From Flavivirga jejuensis (GTDB lineage Bacteria > Bacteroidota > Bacteroidia > Flavobacteriales > Flavobacteriaceae), in the NCBI RefSeq assembly GCF_030540765.1, contig NZ_JAUOEL010000014.1, positions 1 through 48,951 of the forward strand: 48,951 nt of DNA, written 5' to 3'. The notes below the pieces were generated by a model that ran no database searches, was not told where the DNA came from, and worked only from the letters and a program-made list of their open reading frames with translations. How positions within the stretch are numbered: the first letter of the stretch is position 1; each line of letters opens with the position of its first letter. Below are positions 41,794 through 48,951 of the stretch, one piece after another. Both the position numbers and the translations under genes were made by a program.

Positions 41794-41867
41794 AGCCGAT
41801 GGAGGGACTCGAACCCACGACCTGCTGATTACAAATCAGCTGCTCTAGCCAGCTGAGCTACATCGGC
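41794..41867 (-). tRNA. tRNA-Thr (UGU anticodon)
   Basis: The 74-base gene begins GCCGATGTAGCTCAGCTGGC on the minus strand. The acceptor stem pairs GCCGATG with CATCGGC. The D arm has AGCTCAGCTGGCTAGAGC, and the anticodon arm CTGATTTGTAATCAG gives TGT, which reads ACA. The T arm has GTGGGTTCGAGTCCC. CCA is not encoded. A TATATTTG promoter is a few bases upstream. Confidence 0.97.
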
Positions 41868-41881
41868 TTGTTTAACGGGTG

Positions 41882-41889
41882 CAAATATA
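41882..41889 (-). promoter_or_regulatory. tRNA-Thr promoter, -7 element
   Basis: Minus-strand TATATTTG (TAnnTTTG), about 15 bases upstream of the mature tRNA 5' end. Confidence 0.65.
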
Positions 41890-41927
41890 GTATCTAATTT
41901 AATACCTGCAAGAAGTCCGTTAAAAAA

Positions 41928-42194
41928 TTATCCTAAATTATTGACTTTTTCGATTAAAGCCCTACCCTTAGCTTCTAAATCTGCATTAATTGCTTTAAAA
42001 TGGGCTTTAGCATTTTCGCTTTTAGTATTTACCCTAACTATTAATTCATCAAAAGTAGCTATTGCTTCATCAATAATTGCTTCACTCTTTTTTGTGTCTT
42101 TGTCTGTGTTTGCGTATTCCCAAACGTAAACTGCTTCTATAATATCACCTAAAACATAATTAATGTCTTTTTTTAGGTCTCTAACATTTGCCAT
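41928..42194 (-). CDS. Conserved small helical protein, unknown (88 aa)
   Basis: The frame starts MANVRDLKKDINYVLGDIIE and is predicted fully alpha-helical, with a lysine/alanine-rich second half (SENAKAHFKAINADLEAKG). I recall proteins with this N terminus as common in flavobacteria but without assigned function. A TAATTTTG promoter overlaps the manA stop codon, so it may be expressed separately from the idi-queD-manA operon just upstream. Confidence 0.75.
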   Translation of the reverse strand: MANVRDLKKDINYVLGDIIEAVYVWEYANTDKDTKKSEAIIDEAIATFDELIVRVNTKSENAKAHFKAINADLEAKGRALIEKVNNLG

Positions 42195-42217
42195 AATCTG
42201 TAATTTTTATTTGATTG

Positions 42218-42225
42218 CAAAATTA
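42218..42225 (-). promoter_or_regulatory. Promoter of the 88-aa protein gene, -7 element
   Basis: Minus-strand TAATTTTG fits TAnnTTTG and overlaps the end of manA, 24 bases before the ATG. Confidence 0.45.
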
Positions 42226-43194
42226 AACATAAACTTCCAATAGTGTCGCATTTTTAGAAGCAATTTCGTAGTTTGTAATTGCTGCGGGAATTAATATGGT
42301 TTCTCCTTTTTTTATAGATTCAGAAATACCGTTAACCAAAATTTCTGCATCACCCTCTACACACATGTATATTAAAAATGAATCATAGTCATTTTTCTTT
42401 GTAAGTGTTTCGGTAACTTTTAAATAGTTTGTTGTAAAATATGGACAACTCACCATTTCATTAGGTTGGTTTTCTGTTTTAGAATATGCTACTCTAAAAT
42501 TATCAGGCATATTAAAATCGAAAGCATCAATTGCTAAATCATTATGCAAATCTCTTTCATTACCAGCATCGTCTACGCGATCCCAATCGTAAACACGATA
42601 AGTAATATCGCTTGTTTGTTGTATTTCGGCTACCATTACCCCCGCTCCTATAGCATGAATACGACCAACTTCAATAAAATAAGTATCACCTACTTTTACT
42701 TTATCAAAATTTAAAATTTTTGTAAGCGTTTTATTTTCTAAATGGCTTAAATATTTTTCTGGGGTCATGTCTTCATTAAAGCCAACAATTAAATTAGAAC
42801 CTTCATCTGCCTGTAGTGTGTACCACATTTCTGTTTTCCCAAAAGAATTGTGTCTCTTAGCTGCTAACTCATCATTAGGATGCAATTGAATAGACAAATC
42901 TTCTTTAGCATCAATAAATTTAATAAGTAATGGAAATTTGTTTCCAAATGTCTTATAGTTTTTATCTCCTATCAAATGACCTTTAAAAGTTTCTAATAAA
43001 TCTTTTAACGAATGGCCTGCTAAACTACCATTTGAAACTATAGATGTATCTCCTTCTACATCACTAACTTCCCAACTTTCACCAATATTTGGTAAATCGC
43101 TTTTTTTATTGAGAAGGGTTTTTAATTTTTGTCCGCCCCATATTTTATCTTTTAAAATAGGGTTAAATTTAATTGGGTATAATGTATTGTTCAT
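42223..43194 (-). CDS. manA: Mannose-6-phosphate isomerase, class I
   Basis: The 323-aa type I PMI interconverts mannose 6-phosphate and fructose 6-phosphate for GDP-mannose supply. The cupin zinc ligands appear in SIQLHPNDELA and KTEMWYTL. GRIHAIGAG holds the late histidine and TYRVYDWDRV follows. The short length is typical of the bacterial short form. It abuts the queD stop with no spacing, so it is the third gene of the idi-queD-manA operon. Confidence 0.93.
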   Translation of the reverse strand: MNNTLYPIKFNPILKDKIWGGQKLKTLLNKKSDLPNIGESWEVSDVEGDTSIVSNGSLAGHSLKDLLETFKGHLIGDKNYKTFGNKFPLLIKFIDAKEDLSIQLHPNDELAAKRHNSFGKTEMWYTLQADEGSNLIVGFNEDMTPEKYLSHLENKTLTKILNFDKVKVGDTYFIEVGRIHAIGAGVMVAEIQQTSDITYRVYDWDRVDDAGNERDLHNDLAIDAFDFNMPDNFRVAYSKTENQPNEMVSCPYFTTNYLKVTETLTKKNDYDSFLIYMCVEGDAEILVNGISESIKKGETILIPAAITNYEIASKNATLLEVYV

Positions 43195-43605
43195 TTATTT
43201 TCCTGAATAGGTTACAAAATTACGTGGTGTTTCAAAAAGTGTGATCTCTAGTTCTAAATGTGATGCCAATTTTGACCTCATTTTATTGTAAATTACCACA
43301 ACTATATTTTCTGCTGTTGGATTTAAGTCTTTAAACTCTGGTACTTCAACATTCAAATTTTTATGGTCAAAGGCATCTTCAACCTCTATTTTAATAATTT
43401 CTTTTAAAATTTTCATATCTATAACATAGCCTGTTTCTACATCAATCTCTCCTGTAACACTAACTATGAGTTCGTAATTGTGACCATGAAAGTTAGGATT
43501 ATTACATTTTCCAAAAACAGCATCATTTTTTTCAAAGCTCCAATCTTTTCTATACAAACGATGTGCCGCATTAAAGTGTGCTTTTCTACTAACTGTTACT
43601 TTCAT
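43195..43605 (-). CDS. queD: 6-carboxy-5,6,7,8-tetrahydropterin synthase family (QueD/PTPS)
   Basis: The 136-aa T-fold enzyme has zinc ligands in FNAAHRLYR and NFHGHNYEL, the catalytic cysteine in FGKCNNP, and DHKNLN before PTAENIVVVIY. The family makes 6-carboxytetrahydropterin for queuosine or, less often, pyruvoyl-tetrahydropterin. No other queuosine genes are nearby. It overlaps the idi stop by four bases (ATGA) and abuts manA. Confidence 0.9.
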   Translation of the reverse strand: MKVTVSRKAHFNAAHRLYRKDWSFEKNDAVFGKCNNPNFHGHNYELIVSVTGEIDVETGYVIDMKILKEIIKIEVEDAFDHKNLNVEVPEFKDLNPTAENIVVVIYNKMRSKLASHLELEITLFETPRNFVTYSGK

Positions 43606-44126
43606 TTGGAAATATTTATATGTTCGTAGAATTTATCAAAAATAACCTTAAACCACTCTGTATATAATTCTGGTTGTACTGATATATCGGTCTTAACATC
43701 CTCTATAGGCATCCATTTCCAACTAGCTACTTCGTCTGTATTAATAGTTGGTTCATCGTTATATTTACCCAATAAAACATGGTCGTACTCATACTCTGTT
43801 AAACCATTATCAAATGGCGCTTTATAGATAAAGGAAATAGATTCTTCTAAATCTACCGCAAATCCCATCTCTTCTTGTAAACGCCTTTGCCCTGCTTTAA
43901 TATTCGTTTCTCCATCACGTTGATGGCTACAACAAGTATTAGTCCAAAGTCCAGGAGAATGGTATTTATTTAAAGCCCGTTGTTGTAACATTAACTCATT
44001 TTTATCATTAAAAATAAAAACAGAAAATGCGCGATGTAACAAAGCTTTTTCATGAGCTTCCATTTTTGGCATCAAACCAATTTGTTCATCCCTTTCATTA
44101 ACAAGAATTACTTTTTCTTCTTCCAT
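43602..44126 (-). CDS. idi: Isopentenyl-diphosphate delta-isomerase, type 1
   Basis: The 174-aa Nudix-fold enzyme interconverts IPP and DMAPP for isoprenoid (quinone, carotenoid) synthesis. The catalytic cysteine is in NTCCSHQRDGE, and the Nudix-like box includes AGQRRLQEEMGF. A conserved glutamate is in EYEYDHVLLG, and SWKWMPIEDV follows. It is the first gene of the operon with queD and manA. The promoter lies so close that the transcript is nearly leaderless. Confidence 0.94.
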   Translation of the reverse strand: MEEEKVILVNERDEQIGLMPKMEAHEKALLHRAFSVFIFNDKNELMLQQRALNKYHSPGLWTNTCCSHQRDGETNIKAGQRRLQEEMGFAVDLEESISFIYKAPFDNGLTEYEYDHVLLGKYNDEPTINTDEVASWKWMPIEDVKTDISVQPELYTEWFKVIFDKFYEHINISK

Positions 44127-44133
44127 AGAAAGG

Positions 44134-44141
44134 CAAAAATA
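44134..44141 (-). promoter_or_regulatory. idi operon promoter, -7 element
   Basis: Minus-strand TATTTTTG fits TAnnTTTG, seven bases before the idi ATG. Transcription would start at or very near the start codon. Confidence 0.55.
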
Positions 44142-44206
44142 CCAAGTAAATATTAAAAAACATATTCTAATTAGAAATTTAAAATGAAAGCTTAATTATA
44201 AAACAA

Positions 44207-44390
44207 AAGAGGCTGTCTAAAAAGTGATGAACTTTGTCATCAGAGCAAAGCGAAGAACCCTATTTATCTAAAAAACAAAACATTATTATTATTTTTTTAG
44301 AGATTCTTCACAGCTTCGCTGCTACCTTCGAAACAAAATATATTTTGTTTCTCGGTAATATTCAGAATGACACTTTTTAGACAGCTTCTT
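44207..44390. repeat. MITE-like element with 20-base terminal inverted repeats (copy 2)
   Basis: Ends AAGAGGCTGTCTAAAAAGTG and, on the other strand, AAGAAGCTGTCTAAAAAGTG. It shares ends and the inner ATGAACTTTGTCAT with 3451-3668, but the core differs. The core includes the palindrome AAACAAAATATATTTTGTTT (44331-44350). No ORF. Confidence 0.7.
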
Positions 44391-44515
44391 CTTTAGTTAG
44401 ATCTGTAATAAAAAAATTCTTGAAACTGACTATCCCCGCAAGCCATAGGGGTATTTCGCCAGTTTCATTTTGCCTTTATAGAGACAAAAATCGAATTTTG
44501 TTATTTTGCCTCACC

Positions 44516-44589
44516 CAGAACTGCCTTTTTTTGCAGTTCTGACCTCTCCAAAGGAGAGGTTAATTGGAAACCCCGACCCAAGGGGTCGG
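44516..44589. repeat. Cluster of three palindromes before the OmpA gene end
   Basis: CAGAACTGC/GCAGTTCTG (44516-44541), ACCTCTCC/GGAGAGGT (44542-44560) and CCGACCC/GGGTCGG (44573-44589) follow one another. They lie between the 3' end of the minus-strand OmpA gene and the MITE-like element. They may act as REP-like units or transcript stabilisers. Confidence 0.5.
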
Positions 44590-44616
44590 AGAATTTTTAG
44601 ATTTAAATGACCTTTA

Positions 44617-46512
44617 TTAGTCTTCTACTAATATAAACTCACTTCTTCTATTAGCTTGATGTTCTTCTTCACTACATTTAACACCTGTTGTACATTTATT
44701 TATTAGGCTTTTTTCACCGTAGCCTTCTCCTGTTAATCTACTCACGTCTATACTGCCTTCTTTTACAAGATAGTCTATGGTTGATTTATTTCTTCTTTTT
44801 GATAACTCTAAGTTATATGATTTATTTCCTCTTGAGTCTGTATGAGATCGTATATCTACTTTAGTATTTGGATACGCCTTCATGTAATTTATAACCTTAG
44901 CTAACTCTAATTCTGCATCTGATCGTATAACCGACTCATCAAAATCAAAATAGATAGGGTTTAAATCTAATAATTTAAATAAATCGACTTCATTTGGCTC
45001 TAAATTTATAATTATTTGTAACTCTAGTTCATCTGTGTCGATATTAAAAGCTGTTACACCTTCTTTATAGTTTGCTTTTATTGCTTGTGATTTGTAATCA
45101 CTATGACTTCCTGATAGTTTCAAACTAAACTCACCGTTTGCATCTGACTTTAATGTTTTTACTAATTCATTTGCGTGATTATAAATTAACACATCTGCAT
45201 CAACTATAACCTGGTTTGTGTTTTTATCTACTACAGTTCCTGTTATGTATTGCAGATATGGATTTCTTGTAAAACTATAAATATCATCATCCCCTTTTCC
45301 TCCTTTTCTATTTGAAGATAAATACCCTTTATAGCTGGCTTCATTTATAATGTACTCAAAATCATCTTTCGAACTGTTGATTGGCTTCCCAATATTGATA
45401 GTCTTATTATTTGAATTAGCTATTGTTTCAATATTCTTAAAAAAGAACACATCTAAACCTCCTAAACCTGAGTGACCATCTGATGAGAAATATAAAGTCC
45501 CGTTGCTACTTATATATGGAAAGTTCTCTCTCCCTTCAGTATTTATTTTAGAACCTAAGTTTTTTGGTTCACCATAAGTACCGTCTTCATTTATTGTTAC
45601 TACATAAATATCGGATGCGCCAATAGTTCCCTCCATGTCGGATGCAAAATATAATTTTGTCTCGTCTACATTAAGGGCTGGGTGGGCTACATTATAGTCG
45701 TCACTATTAAATGGTAATGGTTCTATATTAGTCCAACCTTCTTCTTTCAATTCAGCTTTGTATATTTTTAAGCCGTGGATTCTCTTCGAATTCTTTTTGA
45801 ATTCTCCTTTATAGTAATTATTTCTTGTAAAGTATACTGTTTTGCCATCTTTTGTAAAGGCAGTCGACGATTCGTGGTATTTAGTATTTATATCACCTTT
45901 TATCTCTGTGGCTGTTCCGTTAGCATTTAATTCATAAATATCTAAAAAGGGTTGTTCGTTCCAATTATACAGTTCTTCATCTTCTCCTCTTGAGGATGCA
46001 AATATTAATTGTTCCTTATATATTGAAGTTCCAAAATCTGATAATGGGGTATTGATTTCTAGATTGTTCATCTCAAAATCATCCGAACGTTTTTCAATCG
46101 TTTCTAAATAGTCTGTTTGAAATAGTTTACTTCTGGAATCTTCTGGCTGTAATCTTATAAATTCTTCTAAGATTTTATCTGCTTTATCATAAGCTCCTAT
46201 ACCTTTTAAAGCTTGAGAGTATCTAAAGTAATTTTCAGGATTTATCGTTTCCTCTTTTTGAGCTATTAACTCTCCATACCATTGTGAGGCCTCTTCCATT
46301 TTCCCATTATAATAAAAGGAATTTGCTAAATTCTCTAATAACTCTGGATCTCTATTCCCTTCATTTGCAACTTCTAATAGTTCTTCAGTCGTTTTTACAT
46401 ATGATAAATTATTATATGTCTTCTTTGCCTTTCTAGCTACTCCCTTTTGTGCAAAGGATACATTTACAAGTAGTAATGTGAATAACGGTAGTAGTAATAT
46501 TCTTTTTTTCAT
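44617..46512 (-). CDS. OmpA-family outer membrane protein with PD40 repeats
   Basis: The 631-aa product has a signal peptide (1-21), TPR-like helices (about 35-130) and a beta-propeller of PD40/WD40-like repeats (about 150-415, with YFASDMEGTIGASDIYVV and YFSSDGHSGLGGLDVFF). A carboxypeptidase-regulatory-like domain (about 422-500) and a C-terminal OmpA peptidoglycan-binding domain (about 510-628, IRSHTDSRGNKSYNLELSKR) complete it. Such proteins accompany PorP/SprF and gliding-type adhesins and probably anchor a T9SS-related surface complex. It follows the PorP gene by 13 bases. Confidence 0.92.
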   Translation of the reverse strand: MKKRILLLPLFTLLLVNVSFAQKGVARKAKKTYNNLSYVKTTEELLEVANEGNRDPELLENLANSFYYNGKMEEASQWYGELIAQKEETINPENYFRYSQALKGIGAYDKADKILEEFIRLQPEDSRSKLFQTDYLETIEKRSDDFEMNNLEINTPLSDFGTSIYKEQLIFASSRGEDEELYNWNEQPFLDIYELNANGTATEIKGDINTKYHESSTAFTKDGKTVYFTRNNYYKGEFKKNSKRIHGLKIYKAELKEEGWTNIEPLPFNSDDYNVAHPALNVDETKLYFASDMEGTIGASDIYVVTINEDGTYGEPKNLGSKINTEGRENFPYISSNGTLYFSSDGHSGLGGLDVFFFKNIETIANSNNKTINIGKPINSSKDDFEYIINEASYKGYLSSNRKGGKGDDDIYSFTRNPYLQYITGTVVDKNTNQVIVDADVLIYNHANELVKTLKSDANGEFSLKLSGSHSDYKSQAIKANYKEGVTAFNIDTDELELQIIINLEPNEVDLFKLLDLNPIYFDFDESVIRSDAELELAKVINYMKAYPNTKVDIRSHTDSRGNKSYNLELSKRRNKSTIDYLVKEGSIDVSRLTGEGYGEKSLINKCTTGVKCSEEEHQANRRSEFILVED

Positions 46513-46525
46513 GTCCTTTATCTTT

Positions 46526-47458
46526 TTAAAAGAATCTTGGTGATAATATTCTTCCTATTTGTTGCAATTCAAATCTTAACATTATTTCGTGAGATCCGCT
46601 ATTATAATTATTCAATCCTGTCGTGGTTAAATCGTAAGCATACCCAATAAATAGACCATCGCTTATTTGAAATCCAGCTAAACCACTTATGGAATCGTCC
46701 CATCTGTAGCCAAAACCTAAGGTTAATTTCTCATTGAATAGTGCATTTATAGACAGGTCTGCTATTAATGGGGCTCCAGATACGCCTTTTACTAGGGCAG
46801 CTGGTTTTAACTTCGTGTTTTCATTTATATCGAACACATACCCTCCTATTAAAAAATAGTGTAAACGTTCGGTTGCTATCGATTCTTGAATGCCATCGTA
46901 GTGCTCTGTTGTAAAAAAATTAGGTACAGAGAGTCCTACATACCATTTTTCTGAATGTAAATATAAACCTGCTCCTATGGTTGGAGAAAACAAATTTAGA
47001 TTGTCATTAAAAACACGATCTGGGTATTGAAAAACGCCTTTACTCCAATCGGTGTCTAGTATATGAAATCCGCCTTTAAGACCAAACGATAACTCGGTAT
47101 CGGTAATTTCATTTATAGGAATAGTATACGAAAAATTAATATCTAAGTTTGTTTCACTCGAAGGGCCTAATTGATCGCTTACAATATTTAATCCCAATCC
47201 TAATCGTTTGTTTCTTAATGGGGTATGTGCACCAAATGTTATGGTTTTTGGTGCGCCTTCAATCCCTACCCATTGCGTCCTATATAAACCTGTGATACTT
47301 AACACGTCTCGTTGTCCTGCATAAGCAGAGTTAACACTCATCGTATTATACATATACTGTGTATACTGAGGATCTTGTTGGGCGTTTGCCCCTAATGATA
47401 ATAGTGCAGCAAACACTACTAAAATCAAACTTCTTGTTAATGATGATTGTCCTATCAT
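46526..47458 (-). CDS. T9SS membrane protein, PorP/SprF family
   Basis: The 310-aa outer membrane beta-barrel has a signal peptide (1-26, SLGANAQQ) followed by the family hallmark QDPQYTQYMYNTMSVNSAYAG. FSYTIPINEI and regular amphipathic strands run to the C-terminal phenylalanine. Family members help place gliding motility or T9SS cargo adhesins on the surface. It sits between the surface protein gene (47493) and the OmpA gene on one strand, the usual order of these three. Confidence 0.94.
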   Translation of the reverse strand: MIGQSSLTRSLILVVFAALLSLGANAQQDPQYTQYMYNTMSVNSAYAGQRDVLSITGLYRTQWVGIEGAPKTITFGAHTPLRNKRLGLGLNIVSDQLGPSSETNLDINFSYTIPINEITDTELSFGLKGGFHILDTDWSKGVFQYPDRVFNDNLNLFSPTIGAGLYLHSEKWYVGLSVPNFFTTEHYDGIQESIATERLHYFLIGGYVFDINENTKLKPAALVKGVSGAPLIADLSINALFNEKLTLGFGYRWDDSISGLAGFQISDGLFIGYAYDLTTTGLNNYNSGSHEIMLRFELQQIGRILSPRFF

Positions 47459-47492
47459 TTTTAATTTCTTTAGTTATTTGTTTACTTACTTT

Positions 47493-48951
47493 TTATCTGT
47501 TTATATATATCCAACCTACTTTTGGCTTAGAGCCTTCACCTAGATCTAATACGTAATAATAAGTTCCAACTGGTAATTTATCTGTCCCTTGTATGGTCGT
47601 TCTACCATTGGAAGTTCCATCAAATTCATTGTTATACCCTGTCTTCTTATAGACAATGTTACCCCAACGGTTATAGATTTCTAATCTATTATTTGAATAG
47701 TTCTCTATACAGTTTATGATTAAGAAATCATTAACGCCATCGCCATTTGGTGAGAATTCATTTAGAACGATTAAACATCCTAAGGCTGTTTCCGTTGGAT
47801 CGTCTAGCGTGTTACCATCTACATCATCCCCATCATCACTTGTATCTGTTATAGTCTCAAAGCTTGGACTAATTCCTGAGGCTTCTACACTATTACGAAC
47901 TCCTCCAGAATTGATAGCTTGTTGTGTGATTTCAAAAGTCGCCGTATAAGTGGCTATCTCTCCTACTAACAAGGTACCTTCTTCGCTTCCTAAATCGGCA
48001 TCATCAAACACAGGTTCTTCTGTTAAGGTTAATGGACTACCATTAATATCTGTGAAGGTGTCTACTAGGTTTATACTTGTTAGAGTCACGTTTCCTGTAT
48101 TTTCTACTTCTATTGTATATCTAATTTCATCACCTAATTTTATATCTGGTGCATCTGCTAATTTAGTTACCTCCAGTTCAGCTGTACAATCTGTTGTAGT
48201 TGTTACTGCTATGGTAATATCTGAAGGTCTGTATGAACATGGGTCATGTGGATCGGTTGCACTCTCTCCATCTGGTGGTGTTAATTCATCGCCGTTTGTT
48301 ACACCATCACCATCACAGTCTGCATTATTCCATGCAATGCTTGGCACTTGAGTAACATCAGCTGGATTATAGCTACAAAAATCATTTGAATTGGTTGGTG
48401 TTCCACCATTTAAAGGAGTTGCCTCATCACAATCAATTACACCATCTCCATCAGTGTCAATTGAACTGATTACTATAGTTTCACTAATTGATAGACTTAA
48501 ATTACAGTTAGGGTTTGTTATATCTACTAAATTTATTGTAACAGCTGCAGTAATATTATTAATAGTAATAGTAACCGTTCCTAAAGCTCCAATAGTAACA
48601 TTTCCTGCACTTGAGCCATTATATGTAACTATATCGTTTGGAGTTCCTGTAATTGTGAAAACTGCATCACTACCCGAACATACAGGACTATTAGTAGTCA
48701 TTACTGGTATATTTGGTAAAGCATTAATCGTAACATTAGCGGTACTAGTGTTTGAACAGATACCTGCTGTGGTATAAGTTACTGTATATGTTCCAGGTGT
48801 ACTTGCCGATACATCGATTAGTCCAGTGCCTGCGGTAATCGACAAACCTACTGTACTTGAGAAAGTTCCGCCTGTTAAACCTGTTATAGTTGGGATTGGA
48901 TCTATAGCATCTGCACAATATGCGGCAGCGCTATAATTAAAACTCGCATCA
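47493..48951 (-). CDS. Gliding motility-associated C-terminal domain (CHU_C) surface protein, 5' part missing
   Basis: The frame stays open to the right edge, so at least 485 codons are present and the N terminus lies outside; the TTG at 48845 is not a credible start. Visible parts: Ig-like/SprB-type repeats ([17 protein letters not shown] region); a calcium-binding thrombospondin-3-like segment ([30 protein letters not shown]); a DUF11-like domain ([20 protein letters not shown]); and the T9SS type B sorting domain ([18 protein letters not shown] to [14 protein letters not shown] and [10 protein letters not shown]). It is a large secreted adhesin-type protein paired with PorP/SprF. Confidence 0.93.
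   Translation of the reverse strand, partial: DASFNYSAAAYCADAIDPIPTITGLTGGTFSSTVGLSITAGTGLIDVSASTPGTYTVTYTTAGICSNTSTANVTINALPNIPVMTTNSPVCSGSDAVFTITGTPNDIVTYNGSSAGNVTIGALGTVTITINNITAAVTINLVDITNPNCNLSLSISETIVISSIDTDGDGVIDCDEATPLNGGTPTNSNDFCSYNPADVTQVPSIAWNNADCDGDGVTNGDELTPPDGESATDPHDPCSYRPSDITIAVTTTTDCTAELEVTKLADAPDIKLGDEIRYTIEVENTGNVTLTSINLVDTFTDINGSPLTLTEEPVFDDADLGSEEGTLLVGEIATYTATFEITQQAINSGGVRNSVEASGISPSFETITDTSDDGDDVDGNTLDDPTETALGCLIVLNEFSPNGDGVNDFLIINCIENYSNNRLEIYNRWGNIVYKKTGYNNEFDGTSNGRTTIQGTDKLPVGTYYYVLDLGEGSKPKVGWIYINR

Noticed and set aside
48843-48845. TTG as start codon of the right-edge surface protein
   Set aside because: The frame stays open and keeps its Ig-like repeat pattern to the window edge, so the gene is simply cut off.
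1-48951. CRISPR array, prophage or rRNA operon
   Set aside because: No regularly spaced direct repeats, cas genes, phage structural genes or rRNA sequence were seen on either strand.

Overview
AT-rich chromosomal window from a member of the Bacteroidota, most probably a marine Flavobacteriaceae (inference). Supporting signs are: secreted proteins with type IX secretion (T9SS) sorting domains; a PorP/SprF plus OmpA plus gliding-motility C-terminal cluster; the small rpmB-rpmG-DUF4295 operon; many promoters of the Bacteroidota TAnnTTTG type; and RNA hairpins used as terminators between closely packed genes. No species can be named from the sequence alone.

Layout. 1-890: accessory edge, with the 5' end of a group II intron running off the left side and a DUF3703 gene between two inverted attC-like palindromes. 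893-17511: mostly minus-strand housekeeping genes. These are rimO, a very large secreted nuclease (1449 aa), ftsY, the L28/L33/DUF4295 operon, cinA, an Hpt protein, a fumarylacetoacetase-family hydrolase, a DnaQ-like exonuclease, a lipoyl E2 acyltransferase, a family 2 glycosyltransferase and recR. A serine beta-lactamase-family lipoprotein lies on the other strand. 17634-28900: sodium:solute symporter, CoA-binding protein, TonB-dependent receptor, fabH, htpG and a T9SS-exported subtilisin. 28901-32276: accessory patchwork, described below. 32277-41615: metabolic and regulatory genes (amidohydrolase, VOC protein, WYL regulator, MOSC protein, DEAD helicase, fatty acid hydroxylase, DUF985 cupin, ECF sigma factor with a membrane partner, VanX-like dipeptidase, DUF4369 lipoprotein). 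41681-44126: tRNA-Thr with a nearby copy of its 3' end, then the compact idi-queD-manA operon and a short conserved gene. 44617-48951: OmpA/PD40 protein, PorP/SprF and a gliding-motility-type surface protein that runs off the right edge.

The most interesting part is 28901-32276. It holds two copies of a REP-associated tyrosine transposase (RAYT) gene that carry the same in-frame TAA stop between the HUH motif and the presumed catalytic tyrosine. The second copy is bounded by 30-base inverted REP ends and abuts the truncated first copy. The region also has a solo REP, a frameshifted fragment duplicating the start of the amidohydrolase gene at 32277, and a separate 100-base repeat that also lies upstream of that gene. 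Beside these are an XRE regulator with a perfect palindromic operator and a previously unassigned, highly structured transcript (about 31469-31640). That transcript has a consensus promoter, a five-helix nested hairpin and a competing terminator stem, and sits just upstream of an unrecognised 110-aa gene. It is the best candidate here for an undescribed RNA regulator.

Other non-coding structure includes two families of MITE-like elements with terminal inverted repeats (3451-3668 and 44207-44390; 14194-14381) and gene-free stretches with several terminators that may mark small RNAs (22014-22557; 40087-40916).
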